Position numbers and translations under genes: made by a program. Positions 8,045 to 17,329 of a DNA stretch of 64,000 bases are shown here, piece by piece. Each line of letters begins with the position of its first letter. The first letter of the stretch is position 1. The stretch is from Pedobacter endophyticus (lineage in GTDB: Bacteria > Bacteroidota > Bacteroidia > Sphingobacteriales > Sphingobacteriaceae). Where the stretch lies: contig NZ_CP064939.1 in the NCBI RefSeq assembly GCF_015679185.1, positions 186,001-250,000 of the forward strand, written 5' to 3'. Under the pieces are notes generated by a model that was not told the DNA's origin, made no database searches, and saw nothing but the letters and a program-made list of their open reading frames with translations.

Positions 8045-10471
8045 ATGCTCAAATTTAAATTAATCCTCTTCTTGTTAATTGCTGGCTGCAGCTTAGCTGT
8101 TGCACAGCCGTTGGTGAGGGTTTCGGGCATAGTTTACAATCAGGAAAAATCACCATTACCGCAGGTTACCGTAATTGTTTTAGGGCAGGCACAGTCGACC
8201 GTTACCGATGAATTTGGCGTTTACACGATTTACTCAAAATCGAAGGTTTTCGCCATTAAATATTCGTTGCTCGGTTATGAGCAGAAAACCTTAAAATTTA
8301 GCGAACGCACAGGTGCGCGGATAACGCAACAGGTGACCCTTGCTGCTAATATTAATGAGCTTGAGCAGGTAAATATTACTAATAAACAAAATCAGCTCAC
8401 TAACACCACAACTATAAATATTGCCGATATTCCATCAATGCCGTTAGTTTCGGGCAATTTTGAAACGATGCTCAAAACGCTGCCCGGCGTATCTACAAAT
8501 AACGAACTTAGTGCGCAATACAGCGTTCGTGGTGGAAACTTTGATGAGAACCTGATTTATGTCAATGATGTGGAAATCAACCGGCCCGTTTTAATCCGTA
8601 ATGGGCAGCAGGAGGGGCTAAGCTTTATAAATGCTGAACTGGTTAGCAAAGCCAAGTTTTCTGCGGGCGGTTTCGAGGCCAAATATGGCGATAAACTTTC
8701 GTCGGTTTTGGATGTAAGATATGATAAGCCCGATAGCAACCAAATTATTTTAAGCACAAGCCTTTTAAACACTTCACTGGCCGTAAAGCGGAACTTTAAG
8801 AATGGCTTTTTACTTGCTGGTTTGCGATATAAAAATAACTCGAATGTGCTGATCAAACAGGACGAAAAAGGTAGCTACAATCCAAATTATGCCGATGCAC
8901 AGGTGATGTATCAATACAATTTCTCGCCAAAATTCAATGTTAATGTATTGGGGAATTTCAATTTAGGGCAATTTAAATTGACGCCAGCTTACCGCGAAAC
9001 GGAGTTTGGTACGTTAAGTACAACGTTGCGATTAAATGTGGACTATACAGGGCAAGAAATTGATGACTATCAAACAGTGGGAACCGCTGTTACGGCAACT
9101 TTCGCTCCACAACCAAACCTGGTTATAAAGTTTATAAACAGCTACTTTAATACGGTGGAAAGAGAGCGTTATGATATTGATGGAAGCTACATTTTCGATG
9201 AGGTTGACAACACGTTTTCACGCGATGATTTTGGCCCGGTTACTAAAAACAGGGGCATAGGAAGTTATTATAATTACGGTCGCAACAGCTTGAATACCCA
9301 GATTTTAACTTCGGAACTTAAGGTTGATCAAAACTTCGACAACCACGTTTTTTCCTGGGGACTGAAGTTCAATAATGCAAAGTACAACGATCGCTTAAAC
9401 GAGTACAATTACACAGATTCAGCTGGATATATTGTGCCGGGCAATTCGAAAAATATTGTGCTCCAAAACGTAATCAACGTAGATAATGATCTGGATATCA
9501 AAAACTACAGTGCGTACATACAAGATAGTTATTCGCTTTCGGATCATGCTGAGCTGCAACTTGGCGCCCGGGCCACGTACAGCTCGTTGAGCAGGCAGCT
9601 GCTCATTAGCCCGAGGATGCTTATTGCCTATCGGCCAAATTCGAACAATAAAATCTTAAGATTTAGTGCTGGTGTTTACAAACAGCCGCCATCTTATCGA
9701 ACCATTCGCGATTTTAGCGGGCACTTAAATGTCGATCAAAAGGCGCAAAGCTCTTACAATACGTCTGTGGGGTATGATTATGCTTTCGATGCTTTCGGAA
9801 CCCGCCTTAAATTTACTTCGGAGGCATATTTTAAATATTCAGACCGGTTGATTCCTTATAAAATTGACAATTTGAGAATCAAGTACCTGGCCGATGAGGT
9901 TTCGAGAGGTTACGCTTATGGGGCCGATTTTACTATCGGTGGCGAGTTTGTCAAAGATCTCGTGTCGTATTTCCGAATGTCGATCATGCATGCTAACGAA
10001 GATATTGTAGGCGACAGCTACGTACAAAATGGTAAAACGATATTTCCAGATTATATAAAACGTCCAACCGATCAGCGGGTCAATTTTTCTGTTTTTTTTC
10101 AAGACCGACTTTTAAACAGCCCGACTTACAAAGTTCACCTCAACGTGTTATATGGTTCCCGTTTACCAATCGGTCCGTCGGAGACGCCAAGGTATTTGGA
10201 TAAGTTTTTTATTCCATCGTACAAGCGTGTCGATATCGGTTTTTCGAAAGATTTTCTTGATGATGCGGCTTTGCATAAACCCAGGTTTTTAGACAAGAAT
10301 TTCAGTGCTGTTATCTTGTTTTTTGAGGTTTTTAATCTATTGAATATTAACAATACGGTTTCTTATTTGTGGTTAAAAGACGTTGACAATGTGCAGTTTG
10401 CAATTCCAAACTATTTAACAGGTCGGCAATTTAACTTAAAGTTGATTGTGAAGCTGAAAAATAAACCTTGA
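8045..10471 (+). CDS. TonB-dependent receptor with carboxypeptidase-like regulatory domain
   Basis: This is an outer-membrane 22-strand-barrel transporter of the Bacteroidota type, energised by TonB. The 808 residues comprise a signal peptide (LILFLLIAGCSLAVAQ), a carboxypeptidase-D-like domain (about 25-105, VRVSGIVYNQEKSPLPQVTV), a plug (about 120-225, with YSVRGGNFDENLIYVNDVEI) and the barrel ending in a C-terminal strand with Phe/Leu. There is no SusD partner next to it, so it is not a classical SusCD locus; the substrate cannot be told. It stands alone between rpe and serC. The start ATG at 8045 follows the 20-bp repeat array directly. Confidence 0.93.
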   Translation: MLKFKLILFLLIAGCSLAVAQPLVRVSGIVYNQEKSPLPQVTVIVLGQAQSTVTDEFGVYTIYSKSKVFAIKYSLLGYEQKTLKFSERTGARITQQVTLAANINELEQVNITNKQNQLTNTTTINIADIPSMPLVSGNFETMLKTLPGVSTNNELSAQYSVRGGNFDENLIYVNDVEINRPVLIRNGQQEGLSFINAELVSKAKFSAGGFEAKYGDKLSSVLDVRYDKPDSNQIILSTSLLNTSLAVKRNFKNGFLLAGLRYKNNSNVLIKQDEKGSYNPNYADAQVMYQYNFSPKFNVNVLGNFNLGQFKLTPAYRETEFGTLSTTLRLNVDYTGQEIDDYQTVGTAVTATFAPQPNLVIKFINSYFNTVERERYDIDGSYIFDEVDNTFSRDDFGPVTKNRGIGSYYNYGRNSLNTQILTSELKVDQNFDNHVFSWGLKFNNAKYNDRLNEYNYTDSAGYIVPGNSKNIVLQNVINVDNDLDIKNYSAYIQDSYSLSDHAELQLGARATYSSLSRQLLISPRMLIAYRPNSNNKILRFSAGVYKQPPSYRTIRDFSGHLNVDQKAQSSYNTSVGYDYAFDAFGTRLKFTSEAYFKYSDRLIPYKIDNLRIKYLADEVSRGYAYGADFTIGGEFVKDLVSYFRMSIMHANEDIVGDSYVQNGKTIFPDYIKRPTDQRVNFSVFFQDRLLNSPTYKVHLNVLYGSRLPIGPSETPRYLDKFFIPSYKRVDIGFSKDFLDDAALHKPRFLDKNFSAVILFFEVFNLLNINNTVSYLWLKDVDNVQFAIPNYLTGRQFNLKLIVKLKNKP

Positions 10472-10878
10472 TCACGGCAATATTGAAGGATTTTGAGATC
10501 TAATTAATTGATGTCAGTTGTCCGTTTCTTGAAACCAACGGCAAAGTGGTTAGCCAAACCCGACATTTATGCAGCCCGCTTAACGCTGTCATTCTCAGTG
10601 TAACGAAGAATCCCGAAGCGACGATATACCGAATCCCAAAAAACCGCTGTCAAGAAGGGTGAGTGAGTGGGCAAGAGCGGTAAAATATAGGTTTCGGATG
10701 CATCGTTCCTCAGCATGACAAAGCCAGGGTTACTTCATCCTTTGTATTGCAAAAACCGCAATAAAACCTTAAAAACAACCTTAATTTTTAACAAATTTTA
10801 ATTATTTATCCTACGATTTTATAGGCATAACTGCTTTAAAAATTTTACATTTACGGCCATAAAACATTATATAATAAG
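10472..10878. other. 407-bp intergenic stretch with an imperfect inverted repeat
   Basis: No gene is seen. GCTGTCATTCTCAGTGTAACG with AAGAATCCCGAAGCGAC (10586-10622) and GATGCATCGTTCCTCAGCAT with GACAAAGC (about 10696-10728) are a degenerate pair of the GTCATCCTGAGCGGAGTCGAA family (D). The last 80 bases are AT-rich and should hold the serC promoter; TACATTTA at 10846-10853 is one mismatch from the -7 box. Confidence 0.65.
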
Positions 10879-11952
10879 ATGAAGCATAATTTTGGCGCAG
10901 GCCCTTGTATTTTACCTCAAGAAGTGTTTAAACAAGCTGCACAGGCAGTTTTAGATTTTAACGATGGCTTATCAATTTTAGAAATTTCGCACAGAACAAC
11001 GGAGTTTGAGGCAGTTGTTGCCGAAGCTGAGAAATTGGTAAAAGAGTTACTAAACGTGCCTTCGGGTTATTCGGTTTTATTTTTACAGGGCGGTGCAAGT
11101 TTGCAATTTGCAATGGTTCCAATGAACTTGTTGGGCGATGGGCAAACCGCAGGTTATTTAGATTCGGGCGTTTGGGCTTCAAAAGCCATAAAGGAAGCTA
11201 AATTTGTTGGCAATGTAAACGTGCTGGCGTCTTCTAAAGAATCGAACTATACGTTTATTCCAAAAGGCTACGAAATTCCGGCCGATAGCGCTTACCTACA
11301 TTATACATCGAACAACACAATTTATGGAACTGAGCTTTTCGAGGTTCCTCAAACAAATGTTCCTGTAGTTTGCGATATGTCATCAGATATTATGAGCAGG
11401 GTGATCGATGTTTCAAAATTCAGCCTAATTTATGCTGGTGCACAGAAAAATATCGGCCCGGCAGGATTAACAATCGTGATCGTTAAAGACGATATTCTTG
11501 GCAAAACCGATCGTAAAATCCCTTCGATGCTAAATTATCAATCGCATATTGATAACGGCTCAATGTATAACACACCACCTGTTTTCTCTATTTATGTGGC
11601 CTTGTTAAACCTGCGTTGGTTAAAATCGAAAGGTGGCGTAGCACAAATTGAAAGCGAAAACAAACAAAAAGCAGAGGCGCTTTACAGAGAGATAGATCGC
11701 AATCCGCTGTTTAAAGGAACTTGTGCAGTTGAAGATCGCTCAAGAATGAATATATGTTTTGTAATGGAGAATGCCGAACTGGAGAAACCGTTTTTAAAGT
11801 TTGCAGAAGAGCAGGGCATCGTGGGAATAAAAGGCCACAGAAGTGTCGGCGGTTTCCGTGCTTCGATGTACAATGCGTTGCCGATTACCTCGGTTCATGC
11901 TTTAATTGAGGCCATGCAATCTTTCGAGGAAAAACAGGCAAAATCAAATTAA
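10879..11952 (+). CDS. serC: Phosphoserine aminotransferase
   Basis: SerC converts 3-phosphohydroxypyruvate and glutamate to phosphoserine and 2-oxoglutarate in serine synthesis, using PLP. The 357-residue protein starts [20 protein letters not shown], has the phosphate-binding [15 protein letters not shown], and the PLP lysine lies in [17 protein letters not shown]. The C-terminal [15 protein letters not shown] motif is also standard. serA follows after 61 bases in the same direction, so both steps are likely co-transcribed; no serB was seen. Confidence 0.97.
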   Translation: MKHNFGAGPCILPQEVFKQAAQAVLDFNDGLSILEISHRTTEFEAVVAEAEKLVKELLNVPSGYSVLFLQGGASLQFAMVPMNLLGDGQTAGYLDSGVWASKAIKEAKFVGNVNVLASSKESNYTFIPKGYEIPADSAYLHYTSNNTIYGTELFEVPQTNVPVVCDMSSDIMSRVIDVSKFSLIYAGAQKNIGPAGLTIVIVKDDILGKTDRKIPSMLNYQSHIDNGSMYNTPPVFSIYVALLNLRWLKSKGGVAQIESENKQKAEALYREIDRNPLFKGTCAVEDRSRMNICFVMENAELEKPFLKFAEEQGIVGIKGHRSVGGFRASMYNALPITSVHALIEAMQSFEEKQAKSN

Positions 11953-12013
11953 TTTAAATTAAAAACGACAGATTATCGGTGAAAATTTCGTTAATCTGTG
12001 CAATCATAAAAAA

Positions 12014-12964
12014 ATGATTAAGATATTAGCGAACGATGGGATAGACCCAATCGGAAAAGAATTATTAGAGAAAGCAGGTTTTCAGGTCGACACAGAAACT
12101 GTTCCGCAGGAACAACTTGCTGAAGCCCTAAAGAACTATGATGCCATTACGGTTCGTAGCGCAACCAAAGTAAGAAAAGAACTGATTGACGCTGTGCCAA
12201 ACATCAAATTGATTGGCAGGGGTGGAGTTGGTATGGATAACATCGACGTAGAATATGCCCGCAGTCAGGGCGTTGCCGTTGTGAACACGCCAGCTGCATC
12301 ATCGTTATCGGTTGCCGAGTTAGTTTTCTCGCATTTGTTTACCGGAATTCGTTTTTTGCAAGATGCCAATCGCAAAATGCCTGTTGAGGGCGCAACTCAG
12401 TTCAACAACCTTAAAAAAGCTTATGCAAAAGGAACCGAGCTAAGTGGTAAAACGATGGGTATAATCGGGTTCGGACGAATTGGTCGTGCAACAGCCAAGG
12501 TTGCATTGGGCTTAGGAATGAATGTTTTAGCGTATGATTTGTATCCGTCAGAATCCGAAATTACTTTGGAATTTCAAGGCGGTAAATCGGTGAGTATTCC
12601 GATTAAAACGGTTTCTTTAGACGAAGTGATTGCGGGAAGTGATTTTTTAAGCTTGCACACGCCATTTGCTGAAAAACCGATTTTAGGCTCCGAAGAGTTT
12701 GCTAAAATGAAAAACGGCGTTGGTATTGTGAACTGTTCTCGTGGGGGAACAATTGATGAGCCGGCATTAATTGAGGCATTAAACTCAGGAAAGGTTTCTT
12801 TTGCGGGCTTAGATGTTTTCGATAATGAACCTACTCCGCTGGCTGAAATTTTAACACATCCAAAAATTTCGTTGACCCCGCACATCGGTGCATCAACTAA
12901 CGAAGCGCAAGAACGTATCGGTACTGAACTTGCCACTTTGATTATTGAGCATTTTAAGAAATAA
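12014..12964 (+). CDS. serA: D-3-phosphoglycerate dehydrogenase, short form
   Basis: SerA oxidises 3-phosphoglycerate to 3-phosphohydroxypyruvate with NAD, the first step of serine synthesis. At 316 residues it has only the substrate and Rossmann domains; the C-terminal ACT domain that gives serine feedback control in longer forms is absent. Visible are GRGGVGMDNIDV, the NAD-binding GIIGFGRIGRATAKVA, the catalytic Arg in NCSRGGTIDE, and the His in LTPHIGASTNEAQERIG. It forms a two-gene operon with serC and is followed by a hairpin. General 2-hydroxyacid dehydrogenases look similar, but the serC context supports this role. Confidence 0.93.
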   Translation: MIKILANDGIDPIGKELLEKAGFQVDTETVPQEQLAEALKNYDAITVRSATKVRKELIDAVPNIKLIGRGGVGMDNIDVEYARSQGVAVVNTPAASSLSVAELVFSHLFTGIRFLQDANRKMPVEGATQFNNLKKAYAKGTELSGKTMGIIGFGRIGRATAKVALGLGMNVLAYDLYPSESEITLEFQGGKSVSIPIKTVSLDEVIAGSDFLSLHTPFAEKPILGSEEFAKMKNGVGIVNCSRGGTIDEPALIEALNSGKVSFAGLDVFDNEPTPLAEILTHPKISLTPHIGASTNEAQERIGTELATLIIEHFKK

Positions 12965-12972
12965 AATCATCA

Positions 12973-13004
12973 GAGCTACTGACTTACAAGTTGGTAGCTC
13001 TTTT
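12973..13004 (+). terminator. Terminator after serCA
   Basis: GAGCTACT pairs with GGTAGCTC (one G-T pair) around a 12-base loop, followed by TTTTC. The T run is short, so strength is moderate. Confidence 0.65.
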
Positions 13005-13135
13005 CATTTCAATCTAATGCATGCATTAATACCCAATACCGATAGCCTAAAATCGCTTTCTGCAAAGTAGTTAACCTGTTCGGGTCTTTTTTATATAAGC
13101 TTGGCAAAATTGCATTGTTAATCTTAACCAAAGCT

Positions 13136-13660
13136 TTAAACAGCGCTTTTTTCATTCTTTTTATATCGCTTGAGTTCCTTGTTGAAAAAGTAAAATCCGC
13201 CGGCCATTATCAAAATCAAAGCTATGATAATATAAGTGGATAAACTTTGATTATTTTTCGTCGCTTGCACTTTAAGCAGTTCGTTTTGATCTTGCAGTTT
13301 TTTGATCGCCCGCATATAGCTGTCGAGTTTTTCTTGCGAATGATCGGCAACGGCCACTTTTTGTTGATTCTGCAAATCTTTATATTCCATTAAAACTTTC
13401 AGCTCCTTAAAAATATTGTTATCCGTCAGTACAACCTGCCGCAAAATTTCGTTTGAGTTTTTAATGTCTTTCCTGGTTTGCCAGCCGAAAATACCCGTCC
13501 GCTGGTTTAAGCTCTCGTCATATTGACCAAATTTTGCACTTCGCTCGGCCAGCAACGCGTTTACCTTAACACGCTGAGCGGCGTAACTTGCGGTATCTTG
13601 TTGTGCAGCGGCATTGAAACTTAAAAATAAAATCAAAAAAAGATAAAAATAGGTTTTCAT
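13136..13660 (-). CDS. Secreted coiled-coil protein with C-terminal membrane anchor
   Basis: This 174-residue protein has a clear signal peptide (YFYLFLILFLSFNAAAQ), a long charged helical stretch of coiled-coil type (about 30-140), one C-terminal membrane helix (about 143-162, TYIIIALILIMAGGFYFF) and a short basic tail (KELKRYKKNEKS). The predicted layout is a periplasmic coiled coil anchored in the inner membrane. I recognise no family and assign no function. It is transcribed towards serA, and the downstream SAM hydrolase-like gene shares its strand but is separated by 169 bases of repeat-like sequence. Confidence 0.75.
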   Translation of the reverse strand: MKTYFYLFLILFLSFNAAAQQDTASYAAQRVKVNALLAERSAKFGQYDESLNQRTGIFGWQTRKDIKNSNEILRQVVLTDNNIFKELKVLMEYKDLQNQQKVAVADHSQEKLDSYMRAIKKLQDQNELLKVQATKNNQSLSTYIIIALILIMAGGFYFFNKELKRYKKNEKSAV

Positions 13661-13785
13661 GCGATATAAACGTCCAAAGGCTCGAAGTTGTTTTATTTGT
13701 TCATTAGTTCATTGGTAGCAATGGGCAATAGGCGATAAGCAATTGGGAATGAGCAAAGCAATAAGCAATTTTGCGAAGTGGCTAT

Positions 13786-13820
13786 TCAGCTTTAGTCTTT
13801 TAGCTTTTAGCTTTAGTCTT
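13786..13820. repeat. Degenerate AGCTTTAGTC tandem repeat
   Basis: The stretch reads CAGCTTTAGTCTTTTAGC then TTTTAGCTTTAGTCTTTCAG: repeated AGCTTT and AGTCTTT units. A related stretch lies at 61979-62040. Just upstream (13710-13760) are GCAATAGGCGATAAGCAATT units of similar low complexity. Confidence 0.65.
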
Positions 13821-13829
13821 TCAGCTTCC

Positions 13830-14609
13830 TTAAGAATGAAACTCTACACGTACAATATCGCCGAGGTGCAAACCAAGCAGGCCGCTCGCCTTGCCTTTGT
13901 TGATTGCGATTTCAAGGTGGTTGCTAATGCCGAACAAGCATAATTTTTCACCTTCTGAAACCTCGTTGTAATGCCAGCTCAGTTGCGTAATGGTTTCACT
14001 TTTTCTAAAATACAAGGTAAAATCGCGATTTTTCTGGATTCTGGTAAAAAGATCTTTCGTAATATTTGTAATTACGTTACAGAAAGTATCAATGTAAACT
14101 ACGCTTCCGCGGATAATATCTCGCTCAATTACAGGATGCAAAAGTACTTTCTGCTCAATTTCTGATACAGGTAACCCAATATCCTTTAGCTTGCCGCCTT
14201 TTGCCAAATGTGTAGCTGCTTTTACAAAAATGTCAACCAAAGGGAAATGGAGATATTTCAGGTCTTGCATAATGTTTAGCTCCACAACATCTTCCGGAGT
14301 TTCGTCAAAAAGCAACGAAAAAATACCATTGTCGGCACCAACAAAATAATGGTCGCGGTGTTTAACGGCAATGTATTTCGTGTTTTCGCTATACACAGAA
14401 TCTATACCAATAAGGTGCACCGTATTTTTAGGGAAATACGGATAAGCGTTCTTTAAAACAAAGGCGGCGTAAGAAATATTGAAGGATGGAACTTCGTGAG
14501 TGATATCAACTAAATTAACATTAGGCATCAGATTGAACAGGCTACCTTTAAGGGCGCTCTGATAAAAATCTTTTGAACCTAAATCTGTTGTTAAAGTAAT
14601 TATCCCCAT
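13830..14609 (-). CDS. SAM hydrolase / hydroxide adenosyltransferase family protein (DUF62)
   Basis: The protein belongs to the DUF62 family, relatives of fluorinase that attack S-adenosylmethionine with hydroxide to give adenosine and methionine. From the ATG at 14609 it has 259 residues, the usual length; an earlier in-frame ATG at 14669 would add 20 residues without family resemblance. The N-terminal ITLTTDLGSKDFY holds the metal/substrate Asp, GADNGIFSLLF and the C-terminal half VVYIDTFCNVITNITKDLF are typical, the latter with the Asn-Ile-Thr-Asn region that binds the substrate. The physiological role of the family is unclear. It is divergent from phoH. Confidence 0.9.
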   Translation of the reverse strand: MGIITLTTDLGSKDFYQSALKGSLFNLMPNVNLVDITHEVPSFNISYAAFVLKNAYPYFPKNTVHLIGIDSVYSENTKYIAVKHRDHYFVGADNGIFSLLFDETPEDVVELNIMQDLKYLHFPLVDIFVKAATHLAKGGKLKDIGLPVSEIEQKVLLHPVIERDIIRGSVVYIDTFCNVITNITKDLFTRIQKNRDFTLYFRKSETITQLSWHYNEVSEGEKLCLFGISNHLEIAINKGKASGLLGLHLGDIVRVEFHS

Positions 14610-14712
14610 TAAAAATTCAATATTATTGCTTATTCTTGTGTATAGACTTAAGCGTCTGCAAATATTCAAATTTTAATTAATATAGCCCGATAACTTTTTA
14701 AAATACTACAGT

Positions 14713-15672
14713 TTGAACGAATTAAAATTATCCCTAGATACCGTAAATCCTGCTCACTTTTGGGGAGCAAATAACGAAAATTACGAAATGATTAAAGGCG
14801 CCTTTGCCAAGCTAAAATTGGTGGCGCGGGGCAGCGATGTGAAGGTTCTCGGTGATGAACAGGAACTTAAGGCGTTTGAAGACAAGTTTAATCAACTTGT
14901 TGCACACCTCGAAAAATACAGCTCACTTACCAATAACGATGTCGAAACAATTTTGGGCGCAAAATCGATCGGAGTTGCAAAAAAAGAAATTGATCAGCCA
15001 ACAGGTGGGGGCGGAGAGGTAATTGTTTTTGGTACCAACGGATTGTTGGTTAAAGCCAGAACGGCAAATCAGCGGAAAATGGTGAGCAGCATTGCCAAAA
15101 ACGATATCCTTTTCGCTATTGGCCCTGCCGGAACCGGTAAAACCTATACCGCCGTTGCATTAGCGGTACGTGCATTGAAGAACAAGGAAATTAAACGGAT
15201 TATATTAACACGTCCGGCAGTGGAAGCAGGCGAAAACCTCGGCTTTTTGCCCGGCGACTTAAAAGAAAAGATCGATCCATATTTACGTCCGCTTTACGAT
15301 GCGCTGGATGATATGATTCCCGCCGAAAAGTTGAAGTTTTATATCGAAAATCGCACAATAGAGATTGCACCACTGGCTTTTATGCGTGGCCGTACTTTAG
15401 ATAATTGCTTCGTAATTTTAGATGAGGCGCAAAACGCCACCGACATGCAGTTGAAGATGTTTTTAACTCGAATGGGACCAACAGCAAAGTTTATTGTTAC
15501 CGGAGATGTTACGCAAGTAGATTTGCCCAAAAAACAAATGTCGGGTTTGTTTAACGGTTTAAGGATTTTGGAAGGCATCAAGGGTATCGATATAATTTAT
15601 TTGAGTGGAGAAGACGTTGTTCGACATAAGCTTGTTAAAGACATTTTGAAAGCCTACGGGGATATTCAGTAA
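14713..15672 (+). CDS. phoH: PhoH family ATPase
   Basis: PhoH-type proteins are cytoplasmic P-loop ATPases linked to RNA metabolism. The 319-residue protein has a PhoH-like N-terminal RNA-binding region, Walker A in AIGPAGTGKTYTAVALAV (near residue 138), Walker B in CFVILDEAQNATDMQLKMFL, and a sensor region ITGDVTQVDLP-like (IVTGDVTQVDLPKKQMSGL). The only good start is TTG at 14713, just past AT-rich sequence; alternative codons downstream would cut into conserved sequence. It is divergent from the SAM hydrolase-like gene, and its 3' side runs into repeat sequence. Confidence 0.93.
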   Translation: MNELKLSLDTVNPAHFWGANNENYEMIKGAFAKLKLVARGSDVKVLGDEQELKAFEDKFNQLVAHLEKYSSLTNNDVETILGAKSIGVAKKEIDQPTGGGGEVIVFGTNGLLVKARTANQRKMVSSIAKNDILFAIGPAGTGKTYTAVALAVRALKNKEIKRIILTRPAVEAGENLGFLPGDLKEKIDPYLRPLYDALDDMIPAEKLKFYIENRTIEIAPLAFMRGRTLDNCFVILDEAQNATDMQLKMFLTRMGPTAKFIVTGDVTQVDLPKKQMSGLFNGLRILEGIKGIDIIYLSGEDVVRHKLVKDILKAYGDIQ

Positions 15673-15896
15673 GGCTGAAGTCCTTAGTCGGGAGTTCGAA
15701 GTCCTTAGTCGAAAGTCCGAAGATATTGGCGCTAAATAAGCCCGAAAGTCGGAAGTCTGTAGTCTGGGAAATGTCTTCCAGTTATGATAATGAAGTGTCA
15801 GTCTGAGCGGAGTCGAAGACTTGGGACTAAAGACTTCGGCCTATAACTTGGGACTAAAGACTTCGGACTTTTTCCGACTTTTTTCCTTAATTTTAT
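15673..15896. repeat. Degenerate AAGTCCGAAGTC repeat cluster with a family D arm
   Basis: The 230-base gap before purC is built of short units such as GAAGTCCTTAGTC, GAAAGTCCGAAG, GGAAGTCTGTAGTC and, in the opposite sense, GGACTAAAGACTTCGG. Direct and inverted units can pair over the whole gap. At 15797-15831 GTCAGTCTGAGCGGAGTCGA is an arm of repeat family D. A smaller cluster of the same units lies at 6411-6462. Confidence 0.75.
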
Positions 15897-15902
15897 GCCC
15901 TC

Positions 15903-16847
15903 ATGAAAGCACTAAAAGAAACCCATTTTAATTTTCCAGGTCAAAGTAATTTCTACAAAGGTAAAGTACGCGATGTGTACACAATTGCCGATGAATCGAT
16001 GGTTATGGTCGTGTCCGATCGCATTTCGGCCTTCGATGTTGTTTTACCAGAGGCAATTCCTTTTAAAGGACAGGTTTTGAACCAAATTGCTGCTAAATTT
16101 TTAGCTGCCACGCAAGATATTGTTCCTAACTGGGTGCTGGCCGTTCCAGATCCTATGGTCACCATCGGTCGCATTTGCGAACCTTTCAAGGTAGAAATGG
16201 TTATTAGAGGTTATCTGGCAGGGCATGCCTGGCGAGAATATAGTGCCGGTAAGCGTTCGGTGTGTGGTGTTTCACTACCTGATGGTCTCAAAGAAAACGA
16301 TAAGTTGCCAAAACCAATTATTACGCCGACTACCAAGGCGTCTGTTGGCCACGACGAAGATATCTCCAAAGAAGACATTTTAGCCAAGGGAATAGTCTCC
16401 TTAACCGATTACGAAAAATTGGAGCAATATACGTATGCACTGTATCAACGCGGAACTGAAATAGCTGCAAAAAGTGGCTTAATACTGGTTGATACCAAGT
16501 ATGAGTTTGGCAAGGCCGATGGCGTTATTTATTTAATTGATGAAATTCATACGCCAGATTCGTCACGCTATTTTTATGCCGATGGTTATAACGAACGTCA
16601 GCAGGCAGACGAACCCCAAAAACAACTTTCGAAAGAGTTTGTACGGAAATGGTTAATTGAAAACGGTTTTCAGGGCAAAGAGGGGCAGGTTGTGCCAGAA
16701 ATGACACCAGAAATTGTAAATTCAATTTCTGAACGCTACATTGAGCTTTACGAACAAATTGTTGGCGAAACATTCATTAAAGCTGATGCAGATTCCATTT
16801 CGCAGCGTATAGAAAACAATGTGGTAAAGGCTTTGCAAACACTTTAA
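15903..16847 (+). CDS. purC: SAICAR synthase
   Basis: PurC joins aspartate to CAIR with ATP to make SAICAR in purine synthesis. The 314-residue protein is of the longer type (about 300 residues) and not the 237-residue enterobacterial form. Landmarks are [20 protein letters not shown] at the N-terminus, [20 protein letters not shown], the [16 protein letters not shown] substrate loop, and [20 protein letters not shown]. The gene stands alone; a STAS protein follows after 35 bases. Confidence 0.97.
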   Translation: MKALKETHFNFPGQSNFYKGKVRDVYTIADESMVMVVSDRISAFDVVLPEAIPFKGQVLNQIAAKFLAATQDIVPNWVLAVPDPMVTIGRICEPFKVEMVIRGYLAGHAWREYSAGKRSVCGVSLPDGLKENDKLPKPIITPTTKASVGHDEDISKEDILAKGIVSLTDYEKLEQYTYALYQRGTEIAAKSGLILVDTKYEFGKADGVIYLIDEIHTPDSSRYFYADGYNERQQADEPQKQLSKEFVRKWLIENGFQGKEGQVVPEMTPEIVNSISERYIELYEQIVGETFIKADADSISQRIENNVVKALQTL

Positions 16848-16882
16848 ATTTTTATACTTTAGTAAACTAAAGATTAGAAGAG

Positions 16883-17260
16883 ATGAAATTTTCTGTAGAT
16901 AAACACGACAAATATGTAACCTTAAAGCTTAAAGAGCCAAAGTTTACCAACGATAACGCCCCAGGTTTAAAATCGGAACTTTATTTACTTAGTAATGAGG
17001 GTTTTAAAAATATTATTGTTGATTTAAGCCACATTAAAGAGTGTACAGATGCGCAAGATTTGAGCAGTTTGCTGGTAGGCGATAGGCTTTGTAAAGCGGC
17101 AGGCGGTTTGTTTATTGTAACAGGTATCAACGACGAAATTGCACCAATTATCGAATTATCAAACATATTTCAATCTGTAACGTTTGTTAATACATTAGAG
17201 GAAGCTACCGATTTTATTTTTATGGATGAATTGGAGAAGGAATTCAGAGGCGAGAAATAA
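16883..17260 (+). CDS. STAS domain protein
   Basis: This 125-residue cytoplasmic protein has the anti-sigma-factor-antagonist (STAS) fold: beta strands and helices from KFSVDKHDKYVTLKLKEPKF through NIIVDLSHIKECTDAQDLSS to GGLFIVTGINDEIAPIIELS. In SpoIIAA the phosphorylated Ser follows a conserved Asp (DSSG); here the matching stretch reads CTDAQDLSSLLVG, with Ala-Gln at those places. Control by the usual kinase may therefore be lost, though two Ser lie three residues on. A hairpin CTTTAGT-AA-ACTAAAG at 16857-16872 lies between purC and this gene. No partner kinase or phosphatase is nearby. Confidence 0.85.
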   Translation: MKFSVDKHDKYVTLKLKEPKFTNDNAPGLKSELYLLSNEGFKNIIVDLSHIKECTDAQDLSSLLVGDRLCKAAGGLFIVTGINDEIAPIIELSNIFQSVTFVNTLEEATDFIFMDELEKEFRGEK

Positions 17261-17282
17261 GCAATTGCAATTAATAATATTC

Positions 17283-17317
17283 AGCCTCGTAGTTTCCAAA
17301 ACCTACGAGGCTTTTTA
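17283..17317 (+). terminator. Intrinsic terminator after the STAS gene
   Basis: AGCCTCGTAG and CTACGAGGCT form a perfect 10-bp stem with a 10-base loop and a T tract. rnz starts 13 bases later, so the start of its transcript must lie close to this hairpin or come from read-through. Confidence 0.9.
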
Positions 17318-17329
17318 TATCACACCATT

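Noticed and set aside
8045..10471. SusC of a polysaccharide utilisation locus
   Set aside because: No SusD, glycoside hydrolase or hybrid regulator is adjacent; the neighbours are rpe and serC.
14610..14669. Longer start of the SAM hydrolase-like gene at 14669
   Set aside because: The 20 added residues have no family similarity, while the ATG at 14609 gives the typical start MGIITLTTDLG.
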